64,000 nt of DNA from Xanthomonas hortorum pv. cynarae (GTDB lineage Bacteria > Pseudomonadota > Gammaproteobacteria > Xanthomonadales > Xanthomonadaceae), in assembly GCF_002939985.1 (NCBI RefSeq), contig NZ_MDFM01000009.1:1-64000 (forward strand), given 5' to 3'. Made by a program: the position numbers and the translations under genes. The first letter of the stretch is position 1. Each line of letters starts with the position of its first letter. Below are positions 16,560 to 25,814 of the stretch, piece after piece. The notes under the pieces are model-generated. The model made no database searches and had not been told where the DNA came from. It was given only the letters and a program-made list of their open reading frames with translations.

Positions 16560-19500
16560 TTAGAACTTGTACTTCAACGTCACCTGCATCGACCAACGCG
16601 AAACGCCGGTGTTGCCCTTGTCGTTGTTGTTCTCCTGCACCGTCGGCTCGTCGGTATCACCGGTGAAGTTGTAGATGTACTTGCCGGTTGCAGGATCGAT
16701 ACCGGCATAGCTCGCCACTCGTGCGGTGGAATTGAAGCCGTAGTCTTCGATGCGACCCCACTTTTTGTTAAGCAGGTTGCCTACGTTCATGATGTCCAGC
16801 GCCAACTCGGTTTTGTGCCCCTCGAACAGACCGGGCAGCTCCTGACTGACGTGCAGATCGAAGCTATTAACCCACTTGGTACGGAATTCGTTTGCGGGGG
16901 CAATTTGTCCCTTGTACGCAGCCAACTCGGGATTTTTTGCGAGCCAATCAAAGAATTGCTTTTCCATCTCAGCGCCTCGAGTCCATAAAACGTCGCCAGG
17001 CCCCTTTGGCACATAGAACAGGTCGTTAAAATAGCCGGCACCGGAAGTAGAAGCTGCGTCGCCATTCAAGTCATTGTAATAAATGTAGCTAAACGGACGA
17101 CCCGAACGGCCCTCGTAGAACAGACCAACACTGGTGTTGTACTTGCCGAAGAACGCCTTCTTCCAGTTGATCGAGCCCGTGATGCGGTCCTTGATCGCGT
17201 AGCGCGAATCATAGGCCACGTTTTCATTGGCGGTACCGATCAGGGTGCTACCCCAATTCGACGTATTCTGCGAACTGGTCAGCGGGCTGACTTCTGTCGA
17301 CTCAGTGTAGGTATAAGCCAGCGACCAGCCCCAGTTCTCGATCAACGGCTTATTCACGCCGACCGTGAACTGGCTACCGCTGCCCTTGTCGGTGTTGCGC
17401 ATGAGCATGACATCACCCATATCGGTCGGACGGTTTGCCTTGCCACTGACGACTTGATTACCACCCAGGTTCTGGCCGTTCTGTACGGAGGTATTGGTAC
17501 CAGTCGAAGGCCGGTAACCCGCCGCGTTCCAATACAGCTCACGACCATCCTGGCCGATGCGCGTCGCCGCGACATCACCATTCAGACCACGCAGGTCTAA
17601 GCGCTCGAAGTAGATTGCGTTGTTGACCTTGGTGTACAGGAACTCGGCCGAGGCGACGATGCCATACCACGGCAGTTCGTGATCGAAGGCGAGGTTGGTC
17701 TTCCACACCGACGGCAACTTCAGGTCGGGCGCGGCGATGTCAACATTCTGGCGAGCGCCGGCACCTGCGGTCGGGATGAACGGCGGATCGGTATTCGGCG
17801 TGAATATGCCGACCGGATTATTCACCGTGTACTCGGTGTAATTCAGACCGGTATTCTGATAGACACCAGCCAGCCACACATTGGGAGCAGCCCCTCCGAA
17901 TAGACCCAGGCCACCGCGCAACTGGGTCGGACGATCGCTGTCGAATGTATAGTTAAAGCCGAAACGCGGCTGCACAAGCTTGTCGTCAGGCAGCTGGGTG
18001 TTGTCGTAGCCGTACAGCGACATGATGCGCGGGTTGTACAAACGCTGATCGCTAAAATCAGGCATGTCGATGCGCACACCGCCCTGCACGGTCAAGTTAT
18101 TGTTGATCGCCCAGCTGTCCTGTACAAACAAACCGGTGTTCTTCAGCGTGTACTCGGCCGGGATGTCGTCGTAGCTGCCGCCAGGACGCGGCGCACGCAC
18201 GATGTACTGATTAACACGGCCGGCTGCGAAGTCACCAAGGTTATTGAACAAATACGCGCCATTGAGGTTGCGGCCGTAATAGTTCAGCAGGTCATTGTCC
18301 GAATAGTCGAAACCGAACTTGACGGTGTGGTCACCCACATACCAAGTCGCAGCACCGAAAGCACTCAACTCCTTGCTCTCAACCGCGTTTACGTGAGAAT
18401 TCTGTTCGGTACCGAAATACAACGAATTGTTGGCAATCCCGCCGAAGCCACGGACCTGAATTTGCGGCAAAGTCGAGTTCGGCTCGCGGATCGCAGAGTA
18501 TTCCTTGTGCGAAAGTTTGAATTCGGTGGAGAAGTTCTCGGACCAGTCACTGAACAGCTCGCCCATCCAGGATTCATAGGTCTTCGGCTGCTGATACCAG
18601 AAGGTACTCAACGAGACAGCGCTATTGGTGATCTGCGGGAAGCGGACAACGTTCTGCTCAAGCTTGTTGTAACGCACAGCGGCGCGATGATTGTCGCTGA
18701 TGTTCCAGTCGATCTTCAGCGCATATTCTTCGACTTCAGTCTTATTGGCAGGCTGGCTCAGCGAACCCGCGTCGAAGCCATAGCCGGTTGCGATCTGCTG
18801 CGCACGAGCGATGTCGGCATCGGTGATGCTGCCTCTGCCATACGGAGAATCAGTCAAGCTGATACCCGGCGCCGAACGCTCCATCTTTTCGTAGTTGGCA
18901 AAGAAGAACAGCTTGTCCTTGACGATCGGCCCACCCAAGGTCATGCCATAGGTCTTTTCATCATCGAAGCCATTGAAGCGAACGCCTTCCAACTCCTTGC
19001 GGACCATATCCTTGTCGCGATACGCGTAATACACGGTGCCGCCAAAGTTATTGGTACCCGACTTGGTTACGGCGTTGATTACTGCGCCGGTACCGCCAGA
19101 AATGGTGGTGTCATAATTGGCGACATCGATATTGATTTCCTGGATGGCATCCATCGACACCGGCTGACGCTCGGTCGGCAGGTTATTGGACTCCAAACCA
19201 AACGGATCGCCTGCACCAATACCGTCAATACGAATAGCGTTGTAGCGCGTATTTTGACCGCCCACCGAAATTGCGCCGTCGGCTTTGCTGACTTGCGAAA
19301 TACGCGGATCGAGACGGATGTAATCTTGGATATTGCGATTGACCGACGGAAGCGATTCGATGGTCTCGCGAGACACGTTCGTGCCGGTACCCATCTTATA
19401 AGCGCTAAACAGCTCCGAGCCACCCGCGACAGCCATGACCTGCACGGCTTCGAGATTGGTGGCGGCGATGTCGCCTGCCAAATCCGCATTGACCGTGTTG

Positions 19501-19820
19501 ACCTGATTGAGGTTCAGGTACACGCCCTCTTCCGTCTTCGTGCCTTCACCCGATTTGGTGATGGTGATCGTATACGGCCCGCCCACACGCAGGCCGCGCG
19601 CGTTGTAGCGTCCGCTGGCATCGGTGGTGGCGCGGCTGACGGTGCCCGATTCGACATGGGTGATCGTCACTTCGGCATTCGGCACCGGCTGACCGCCGCT
19701 GCTGGTGACCAGGCCAGCGACGCCGGCAGAGGTGCTCTGGGCAAATACGGGAGCAGCGGCAAGTGCGGCAACAAGGCCAAGCGTCAGCTTGGACATGCGA
19801 AGACAACGGGGGTGGGTCAT
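16560..19820 (-). CDS. Oar-like TonB-dependent outer-membrane receptor
   Basis: A 1086-residue protein with signal peptide MTHPRCLRMSKLTLGLVAA to ...VFA (about residue 27). The start at 19820 is set by GAGG eight bases upstream. Residues about 32-115 form a carboxypeptidase-regulatory-like beta domain (VTSSGGQPVPNAEVTITHVESG). A plug domain follows (DYIRLDPRISQ, GGQNTRYNAIRIDG), then a long barrel with alternating aromatic strands ending in LKYKF. This is the Oar/CarboxypepD_reg TonB-receptor class that Xanthomonas carries in many copies. The substrate cannot be told from sequence; peptides or glycans are common guesses. No transporter or regulator adjoins it. Confidence 0.9.
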   Translation of the reverse strand: MTHPRCLRMSKLTLGLVAALAAAPVFAQSTSAGVAGLVTSSGGQPVPNAEVTITHVESGTVSRATTDASGRYNARGLRVGGPYTITITKSGEGTKTEEGVYLNLNQVNTVNADLAGDIAATNLEAVQVMAVAGGSELFSAYKMGTGTNVSRETIESLPSVNRNIQDYIRLDPRISQVSKADGAISVGGQNTRYNAIRIDGIGAGDPFGLESNNLPTERQPVSMDAIQEINIDVANYDTTISGGTGAVINAVTKSGTNNFGGTVYYAYRDKDMVRKELEGVRFNGFDDEKTYGMTLGGPIVKDKLFFFANYEKMERSAPGISLTDSPYGRGSITDADIARAQQIATGYGFDAGSLSQPANKTEVEEYALKIDWNISDNHRAAVRYNKLEQNVVRFPQITNSAVSLSTFWYQQPKTYESWMGELFSDWSENFSTEFKLSHKEYSAIREPNSTLPQIQVRGFGGIANNSLYFGTEQNSHVNAVESKELSAFGAATWYVGDHTVKFGFDYSDNDLLNYYGRNLNGAYLFNNLGDFAAGRVNQYIVRAPRPGGSYDDIPAEYTLKNTGLFVQDSWAINNNLTVQGGVRIDMPDFSDQRLYNPRIMSLYGYDNTQLPDDKLVQPRFGFNYTFDSDRPTQLRGGLGLFGGAAPNVWLAGVYQNTGLNYTEYTVNNPVGIFTPNTDPPFIPTAGAGARQNVDIAAPDLKLPSVWKTNLAFDHELPWYGIVASAEFLYTKVNNAIYFERLDLRGLNGDVAATRIGQDGRELYWNAAGYRPSTGTNTSVQNGQNLGGNQVVSGKANRPTDMGDVMLMRNTDKGSGSQFTVGVNKPLIENWGWSLAYTYTESTEVSPLTSSQNTSNWGSTLIGTANENVAYDSRYAIKDRITGSINWKKAFFGKYNTSVGLFYEGRSGRPFSYIYYNDLNGDAASTSGAGYFNDLFYVPKGPGDVLWTRGAEMEKQFFDWLAKNPELAAYKGQIAPANEFRTKWVNSFDLHVSQELPGLFEGHKTELALDIMNVGNLLNKKWGRIEDYGFNSTARVASYAGIDPATGKYIYNFTGDTDEPTVQENNNDKGNTGVSRWSMQVTLKYKF

Positions 19821-20375
19821 TTCGGTAGCCTCGATACAGGTTGGGCAGTGACAAAAAGGCGCAGTCAGCCCAACCGTTCCCGGGGATGGGCTGCCGATGA
19901 TCTGGGGTCCCTCGCCGCGCGGCTGGTTGCTGCCGCAACGGTTAACAACAGATTAACACGCTAAGGCCTGATTGTGACGGCGGCGTGACAAACTTCGCGC
20001 AGTGCAACATGAACTTCGCATGTGAAGCCGCAAACGCCATGTTGTGCAAAGTCGCAGAGGGAGCGAGACGTGGGTCTCGAATGAAGCGCACACGTGATTC
20101 GATGCGTGCGATGTCGGATGAGCGCCGCTTGACGCATCGGATGCGATGTGAAGCCGTCTACCAGGTTGATGCGGAGTCATGCCATGGCGCAGACCGCTCA
20201 TCGCTAAGCCTGCAGCCGAGCCGGGCCGAATGAGCAACATCCCAGATCAAGCTGCACGCAACTCGCGGAGTGGGAGACAGCTAGTACACCGGATCAATCT
20301 TGCGCTTGGGCTCCAGTCAACCGCCGGCCGCACCAACTTCATCCACGCACGCCGAGTGCCCTGCCCCAGCTCGCC
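19821..20375. other. 555-base intergenic region
   Basis: Lies upstream of the TonB receptor gene and downstream of marC, both on the minus strand. No gene with a ribosome site or family resemblance is visible. The segment 19930-20000 is relatively AT-rich (GGTTAACAACAGATTAACAC) and is the most likely place for the receptor promoter, but I see no convincing -35/-10 pair. Confidence 0.5.
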
Positions 20376-20975
20376 CTAAATTGACACCGGCAACTTGAAG
20401 TAAGTGCCCAAGCCATCTAGAAACATTTGCACCGAAATGGCCACCAGCAGCATGCCCATCAGTCGCTCGATCGCGGTCAGTGCACGGTGGCCGAGCAGCT
20501 TGTACAGCAGCGGGGCCGAGGCCAGGATCGTGGATGCACCAATCCAGGCAATCATCAGCGCCAGGCTCCAGTCCCACAGTCGAGTCGGTTCGTTGCTACC
20601 CATCAGCATCACCGCAGCCATGCCCGACGGGCCGGCCACCAGCGGGATGGCCAGCGGCACGATGAAGGGTTCGCCATCGGGGATCTCGCCCATCAGGCCT
20701 TCCGGGCGCGGGAAGATCATGCGGATGCCGATCAGGAACAATACAATGCCGCCGGCGATGGCCACCGACTCCTGGCGCAAGTGCATCAGTTCCAGCGCGT
20801 ACTTGCCGCCCCACAGGAACGCCATCAGCACGAACAAGGCGATCAACAATTCGCGCGCGAGCACGAAGCGCTGGCGCTTCGGCGGCAGCGGCTTGAGTAC
20901 GCTGAGAAACACCGGGATGTTGCCCAGCGGGTCGAGAATCAGGAATAGCAGCAAGGCTGCCGACAGGATGGTCAT
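20376..20975 (-). CDS. MarC/UPF0056 family inner-membrane protein
   Basis: A 199-residue polytopic protein with six predicted spans. The MarC-family pattern is clear: FLILDPLGNIPVFLSVLK near the N-terminus, GIRMIFPRPEG in the middle, and PLAIPLVAGPSGMAAVMLM around residues 110-130. The function of the family is unsettled; the old link to multiple antibiotic resistance was not confirmed. Its ATG overlaps the stop of the upstream SDR gene by four bases, so grxD, the SDR and marC form one operon. Confidence 0.88.
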   Translation of the reverse strand: MTILSAALLLFLILDPLGNIPVFLSVLKPLPPKRQRFVLARELLIALFVLMAFLWGGKYALELMHLRQESVAIAGGIVLFLIGIRMIFPRPEGLMGEIPDGEPFIVPLAIPLVAGPSGMAAVMLMGSNEPTRLWDWSLALMIAWIGASTILASAPLLYKLLGHRALTAIERLMGMLLVAISVQMFLDGLGTYFKLPVSI

Positions 20976-21715
20976 ACGGAAGGACTCCAGATCGCACCAC
21001 GGTGCGCAGCGCCCGCCATGGACAGCAAAGTGACGCAGGCGGACGCATAGCGCACGGGGTCGACCGCTTCGCTGTCTTCCTGATGGGTGAAAGCACGTGC
21101 GCGCAAGGCAGTGCGCATCGGCCCGGGCTGCAGTCCGCTAATGCGGACCGGGCCAGCGGCGGTTTCGTGATGCAGGCTGGCGAGCAGGCCACGCTGTGCA
21201 TGCTGGGCAGCGCCATAAGCGCCCCAATACGCCTGGCCAACGCGTGCAGGGTCATCGACGACGAAGACCACCGCCGCATCGCCTTGCTGCCGCAACAGCG
21301 GCAGGCAGGCCTGGGTCAACCAGGCGCGCGCAGTGAGGTTGATATGCAGGTTGCGTGCGAAGTCCGCAGGCGCCGCGAGCTCGGCTGGCGTCAAGCCTGC
21401 GAAGTCGGCAGCGCAATGCAGCAGGCCGTGCAGCCCGCCCAGCTCGGACTGCAGCCGTTGCGCAAGTGCGATGTAATCGTCTGGCGTAGCGCCGGCCAGA
21501 TCCAGCGGATACAGCAACGGCTCCGGACCCAGCCTGGCGACCGCATCGTAGACCCGCTCGAGCGGGCGCAACTTGCGACCGAGCAGCACCACCGTAGCAC
21601 CGGAAGATGCGCAGGCCTGTGCAGCGGCAGCGCCCAGGCCGCCGGCGGCACCGGTAATCAGCACCACGCGCTCAGCCAGCGCAGCCGCCTCGGGCTGGCC
21701 CTGCAACGCACTCAC
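20972..21715 (-). CDS. YciK-like short-chain dehydrogenase with degenerate catalytic motif
   Basis: A 247-residue Rossmann protein with the cofactor loop TGAAGGLGAA (about 22-31). The start is GTG at 21715, overlapping the grxD stop (GTGA). Overall layout resembles YciK. The usual active site is altered: the position of the YxxxK motif reads YGAAQ (GAYGAAQHA), so the catalytic Lys is Gln, and the preceding Ser-rich strand reads VVFVVDDPA without the catalytic Ser. It may bind NAD(P) without acting as a normal oxidoreductase. It lies between grxD and marC in an overlapping operon. Confidence 0.82.
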   Translation of the reverse strand: MSALQGQPEAAALAERVVLITGAAGGLGAAAAQACASSGATVVLLGRKLRPLERVYDAVARLGPEPLLYPLDLAGATPDDYIALAQRLQSELGGLHGLLHCAADFAGLTPAELAAPADFARNLHINLTARAWLTQACLPLLRQQGDAAVVFVVDDPARVGQAYWGAYGAAQHAQRGLLASLHHETAAGPVRISGLQPGPMRTALRARAFTHQEDSEAVDPVRYASACVTLLSMAGAAHRGAIWSPSV

Positions 21716-22032
21716 GGCTGATAGGCCTCACTGACGATGCGCTTGAGCTCGCCGGCTTCGAACAGTTCCAGCGTGATGTCGCAGCCACCGATCAGCTCGC
21801 CATGAATGAATAACTGTGGAAAAGTCGGCCAGTTGGAGTAGCGCGGCAGATTTGCGCGCACTTCGGGTTCTTCCAGCACGTTGACCGTGCGCAGCTGGTC
21901 GGCGCCGGCAGCAACCAATGCCTGCACTGCGCGACTGGAAAACCCGCACATCGGGAACTGCGGGGTGCCTTTCATGAACAACACGATCGGGTGTTGTTCG
22001 ACTTCGGCCTGGATCCGTTCCATCACCGGCAT
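21712..22032 (-). CDS. grxD: Monothiol glutaredoxin GrxD (CGFS type)
   Basis: A 106-residue protein. The start at 22032 follows AGGAGAG; earlier in-frame ATGs lack a site. The diagnostic monothiol motif is PMCGFSSRAVQAL, with the KGTPQFP lysine loop and the WPTFPQLFIHGELIGGCDI glutathione/cis-Pro region. CGFS glutaredoxins carry and deliver [2Fe-2S] clusters with BolA or assembly partners. It is divergent from the superoxide dismutase gene, 121 bases away, a pairing that makes sense for iron and oxidative stress. It is the first gene of the operon with the SDR and marC. Confidence 0.95.
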   Translation of the reverse strand: MPVMERIQAEVEQHPIVLFMKGTPQFPMCGFSSRAVQALVAAGADQLRTVNVLEEPEVRANLPRYSNWPTFPQLFIHGELIGGCDITLELFEAGELKRIVSEAYQP

Positions 22033-22153
22033 TGGACTCTCCTGACTGGGAGCGGCAGGCCCGACCGCCGGGTCGGATAGACTTCCGCAAAGGCGCGCAT
22101 TGTAAGCCTTCAGCGCGACCTGTCGCCGCACTCCCTTCGCTGCCCTTGCCATC

Positions 22154-22732
22154 ATGCCGATCGAACACGCTGCACTGCCCTACTCCCGCGCCGCTCTGGA
22201 GCCGCATCTCTCATCCGCAACATTGGAGGCGCACCACGGCGTCTGTCATCGCAGCGAGGTCGAACGGCTCAATGCGCGCATCGAAGGCAGCGAGTTCGCC
22301 GAGCTGACGCTGGAAGAGATCATCGCGCAGGCGCAAGGCACGCTGTTTCATCTGGCCGCGCAAGTGTGGAACCACAATTTCTACTGGCAATGCCTGCGCC
22401 CACGCGGAGGCGGCGAACCACTCGGCCGGCTGGCCGACAGCATCGCTACATCGTTCGGCGACTTTGCGCACTTCAGGCAGGAATTCAACCGTGTTGCGCT
22501 GGGTACGTTCGGCTCGGGCTGGGTGTGGCTGGTGCAGCGCCCGGACGGCGCCTTGGCGGTCGTTGCCACGCCGAATGCGTCCACGCCGCTGACCGGGCCA
22601 GACACGCCGCTGCTCGTCTGCGACCTGTGGGAACACGCGTACTACCTGGATTATCAGCAGGGTCGCGCGCACTACCTGGACGCGTTCTGGAAGCTGATCA
22701 ACTGGGAGTTTGTGGCTAGCCGGTTGGGCTAG
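22154..22732 (+). CDS. Iron superoxide dismutase-like protein with altered second shell
   Basis: A 192-residue member of the Fe/Mn SOD family aligning end to end with E. coli SodB. The four metal ligands are present: His27, His in VWNHNFYW, and Asp and His in CDLWEHAYY. The Gln in AAQVWNH points to the iron type. Two normally invariant gateway/second-shell residues differ. The HHxxHHxxYV region reads HHGVCHRSEV, so the residues at mature positions 30 and 34 are Cys and Glu instead of His and Tyr. Activity may therefore be changed. It is divergent from grxD. Confidence 0.85.
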   Translation: MPIEHAALPYSRAALEPHLSSATLEAHHGVCHRSEVERLNARIEGSEFAELTLEEIIAQAQGTLFHLAAQVWNHNFYWQCLRPRGGGEPLGRLADSIATSFGDFAHFRQEFNRVALGTFGSGWVWLVQRPDGALAVVATPNASTPLTGPDTPLLVCDLWEHAYYLDYQQGRAHYLDAFWKLINWEFVASRLG

Positions 22733-22896
22733 CCATGCAGTTGGGCTCAGCGGTGAGTAGTTGTGATCGCGGTGAATAGATCGATCGACTGCTGCAGCGC
22801 CGCGCGTGGCGGCTATCGAGCTGCGCGACAAGGCTTAAGTACGAGTCACGCGTTTTGACTCTACATGACTGCGTCACCGCTCATACGCCTTGAAGA

Positions 22897-24042
22897 TCAC
22901 GCTTCGCTCAAGCGTGCAACCACCGGCCCAACCTGCGTCTCACGCTGCAAGGCACTGCCCGCATCCACCAGTGCGCGCGCAAGCAGCGGCGGCGTATCGG
23001 CGCGTAGCGTTGCATGGCCGACTTTGCGGCCTGCACGCGATTGCTTGCCGTAGTCGTGCCAGTGCCCACCGGGCACTGCTAGAAACGCAGCAGCGTCCGG
23101 CATCTCACCCAGCCAGTTGAGCATGCAGGCGTGCCCGCGCATCGCGGTGCTGCCGAGCGGCAAACCAAGCACCGCACGCACATGGTTTTCGAATTGCGAG
23201 GTCTCTGCGCCTTCAATGGTCCAATGGCCGGAGTTGTGCACGCGCGGCGCCATCTCGTTGGCGAGCAGCTCGCCATCGCGCACAAACAGTTCCAGCGCAA
23301 ACACACCCACATAGTCCAGCCGCTCGGCGATCGCGCGCGCATGCGCCTCGGCTGCCGCCTGCAACTCGGCACCCACAGTTGCAGGCGCAAGACTGGCCGA
23401 CAGCACGCCGTCCACATGCCAGTTTTCGGTCAGCGGCCAGGCGCGGAACTCGCCATCGCGTCCGCGCACAGCCACCACGCTGACTTCGCGCTGAAACGGC
23501 ACGAAGGCTTCCACGATCAACCCGACGTTCGCTGCCTGCGCGCCAAGCGCGTCCCATGCGGCATCGGCATCGGCCAGCGTCCTGATGCGGAACTGCCCCT
23601 TGCCGTCGTAGCCGAAGCGGCGCGTCTTGAGCACACAGGGCGTACCGATGCGCACCAATGCGGCATCAAGTCCCGCACGGTCGTCGATCGCGGCGAACTC
23701 GGGCACCGGAATTCCAATCTCGCGAAACAAGGTTTTTTCGCTGAGCCGGTCCTGCGCCACCGCCAATGCGGCAGCACTGGGAAACACCGGCACCTGCGCG
23801 GCCAACTGCTGCGCGCTGGCGGCCGGTACGTTTTCGAAATCGAAGGTGATCACATCCACTTGCGCTGCGAATGCAGCAAGCGCAGCGGTCTGGTCGAATG
23901 CGCCGACCTGCAGCGGTGCCACCTGCCCTGCGCAGGCATCTAATGCCGGGTCGAACACTGCAAAGCGCAGCCCCAACGGCGCGCCGGCCAACACCAACAT
24001 GCGTGCCAGTTGGCCGCCACCTAGAATGCCAACCGTGGTCAT
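22897..24042 (-). CDS. purK: N5-carboxyaminoimidazole ribonucleotide synthase
   Basis: A 381-residue ATP-grasp enzyme of purine synthesis that makes N5-CAIR from AIR, bicarbonate and ATP. It starts [20 protein letters not shown] (dinucleotide-like loop), with [14 protein letters not shown] as the ATP-grasp loop, [13 protein letters not shown], and [17 protein letters not shown] near the C-terminus. The ATG at 24042 overlaps the purE stop (ATGA), giving the standard purEK operon. The open frame continues upstream antisense to other genes, but that part is not PurK. Confidence 0.96.
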   Translation of the reverse strand: MTTVGILGGGQLARMLVLAGAPLGLRFAVFDPALDACAGQVAPLQVGAFDQTAALAAFAAQVDVITFDFENVPAASAQQLAAQVPVFPSAAALAVAQDRLSEKTLFREIGIPVPEFAAIDDRAGLDAALVRIGTPCVLKTRRFGYDGKGQFRIRTLADADAAWDALGAQAANVGLIVEAFVPFQREVSVVAVRGRDGEFRAWPLTENWHVDGVLSASLAPATVGAELQAAAEAHARAIAERLDYVGVFALELFVRDGELLANEMAPRVHNSGHWTIEGAETSQFENHVRAVLGLPLGSTAMRGHACMLNWLGEMPDAAAFLAVPGGHWHDYGKQSRAGRKVGHATLRADTPPLLARALVDAGSALQRETQVGPVVARLSEA

Positions 24043-24542
24043 TGGCGCGGGTCGTCGCTGGCCATCACATCGTCGGTCTGCTTGGCACGAAACTGCGCCA
24101 ATGCCAGTCCGATCTGCGCCTGCTCGGGTGCCAGCATCGCCGCGGCGAACAACGCCGCATTGGCGGCACCGGCATTGCCGATGGCAAACGTGGCAACCGG
24201 AATCCCGGCCGGCATCTGCACGATGGACAACAATGAATCCATGCCGTTGAGCGCTTTGGACTGCACCGGCACACCCAGCACCGGCACCGCCGTCTTGGCC
24301 GCCAACATGCCCGGCAAGTGCGCCGCGCCGCCAGCGCCAGCGATGATCGCACGCAGGCCGCGTTCGCCCGCCTGCTCGGCATAGGTGAATAACACATCGG
24401 GGGTGCGATGCGCCGAGACCACCTTGACTTCGTAAGGCACGCCCAACGCATCGAGCTTTTGAGCTGCGTGTTGCATGGTTTCCCAATCCGAACGGGAGCC
24501 CATCACGATGCCGACCAGCGGCGCGGAGTGGTTGGAGGTCAT
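24039..24542 (-). CDS. purE: N5-carboxyaminoimidazole ribonucleotide mutase
   Basis: A 167-residue class I PurE. It shows [13 protein letters not shown] near the N-terminus (GSxSD loop), [25 protein letters not shown] and [22 protein letters not shown]. It converts N5-CAIR to CAIR, following PurK in the pathway. It is the promoter-proximal gene of purEK and divergent from the small Trm112-like gene. Confidence 0.96.
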   Translation of the reverse strand: MTSNHSAPLVGIVMGSRSDWETMQHAAQKLDALGVPYEVKVVSAHRTPDVLFTYAEQAGERGLRAIIAGAGGAAHLPGMLAAKTAVPVLGVPVQSKALNGMDSLLSIVQMPAGIPVATFAIGNAGAANAALFAAAMLAPEQAQIGLALAQFRAKQTDDVMASDDPRQ

Positions 24543-24600
24543 GGCCCTGCCCTGCGGTAAAGACGTATTCTAGCCAATCTCCACGCAAGACAAGACTTCG

Positions 24601-24870
24601 ATGGATCGCAAACTGCTCGACCTGCTGTGCTCGCCCGACACCCGCCAACCGCTCTCGCTGCTCGACGGCAAGGGCCTGGAGGCACTCAACACCGCCATCG
24701 CCGGCGGAAACCTGCAGCGTGCCGACGGCACCGTGCAGGCGCAGCCGCTGCGCGAGGCGCTGATCACCCGCGACCGCAAGCAGATCTTCCGCGTCGACGA
24801 CGGCATTCCGGTGCTGCTGGCTGAGGAAGCCATCGGCACTACGCAGATCGCCGACTTCCCCGAAAAGTGA
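24601..24870 (+). CDS. Trm112/UPF0434-like small protein
   Basis: An 89-residue protein: MDRKLLDLLCSPDTRQPL and, near the C-terminus, FRVDDGIPVLLAEEA. This is the UPF0434/Trm112-like pattern (CP....PL ... DGIP.LL). Bacterial members usually have few or no zinc ligands; only one Cys is present here. Function in bacteria is not firmly known. Its TGA overlaps the GTG of nadC, so the two are translationally coupled. Confidence 0.85.
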   Translation: MDRKLLDLLCSPDTRQPLSLLDGKGLEALNTAIAGGNLQRADGTVQAQPLREALITRDRKQIFRVDDGIPVLLAEEAIGTTQIADFPEK

Positions 24871-25751
24871 GTTCTTCCGCGCGCACGTCCGTGCCGGAGG
24901 CGCCACCCGCCGCGCTGGTGGATGCCGATGTGGCACGCGCGCTGGCCGAGGACATCGGCACTGGCGATGTCACCGCCGCGCTGTTGCCCGATCAGGCCGA
25001 CAGCGCGTATCTGCTGTGCAAGCAGGATGCGGTGATCGCCGGCCGCCCCTGGTTCGACGCCACGCATCGTGCGCTCGACCCGCAGGTGCGCATCGACTGG
25101 CAGGTGCACGAAGGCCAGCACGTGCGTGCCGGCACCGTGCTGGCCCTCCTGCATGGCCGCAGCCGCAGCCTGGTCAGCGCTGAGCGCACCTCGCTCAATT
25201 TCATGCAGACGCTCTCGGCCACCGCGACCACTACCGCTGCGTACGTCGCTGCGGTGGCCGGCACCGGCACGCGCATCCTGGATACCCGCAAAACGCTACC
25301 GGGCCTGCGCGCCGCGCAGAAATACGCGGTGCGCTGCGGCGGTGGCGACAATCACCGCATCGGCTTGTTCGATACGGTGATGCTCAAGGAAAACCATATC
25401 CGCGCCGCCGGCTCGTTGAGCGCCGCCGTGCATGCCGCACGTGCGCAGCAACCGCAGTTGCCGTTGGTGGTCGAAGTGGAAACGCTGGAGCAACTACGCG
25501 AAGCATTGCAGGTGGGCTGCACGCGCATCCTGATCGACGACTTCGACCCGGCAATGCGCCGCGAAGCGGTACGTATCGTTGCCGCCCTGCCACTGGGACA
25601 ACGCATTCCGCTCGAAGTGTCAGGCAGCGTGGATCTGGCCGGTATTGCCGCCATTGCCAACGATGGCGTGGACTGTATTTCCATCGGCGGCCTCACCAAG
25701 CACGTGCAGGCGGTGGATCTGTCGCTCAAACTCGGCCCGCCGCCACACTAG
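24867..25751 (+). CDS. nadC: Quinolinate phosphoribosyltransferase (nicotinate-nucleotide pyrophosphorylase)
   Basis: A 294-residue NadC, starting at GTG 24867 in a GTGA overlap with the upstream gene. Motifs: EDIGTGDVTAALLP, AERTSLNFMQTLSA, ILDTRKTLPGLRAAQKYAV, CGGGDNHRIGLFD and IKENHI-like LKENHI, VEVETLEQL, and EVSGSVDL near the end. It joins quinolinate and PRPP to give nicotinate mononucleotide, CO2 and PPi in de novo NAD synthesis. Confidence 0.96.
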   Translation: MSSSARTSVPEAPPAALVDADVARALAEDIGTGDVTAALLPDQADSAYLLCKQDAVIAGRPWFDATHRALDPQVRIDWQVHEGQHVRAGTVLALLHGRSRSLVSAERTSLNFMQTLSATATTTAAYVAAVAGTGTRILDTRKTLPGLRAAQKYAVRCGGGDNHRIGLFDTVMLKENHIRAAGSLSAAVHAARAQQPQLPLVVEVETLEQLREALQVGCTRILIDDFDPAMRREAVRIVAALPLGQRIPLEVSGSVDLAGIAAIANDGVDCISIGGLTKHVQAVDLSLKLGPPPH

Positions 25752-25814
25752 ATTTCACGTGTGCCCGCAGGCAGCTCTGTCAGCCTGCTGCGATTGTTCA
25801 GTACTGGATCTGCG

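Noticed and set aside
22897-24936. A 679-residue version of PurK
   Set aside because: The N-terminal 298 residues are antisense or out of frame with purE and the Trm112-like gene; PurK begins at the ATG at 24042.
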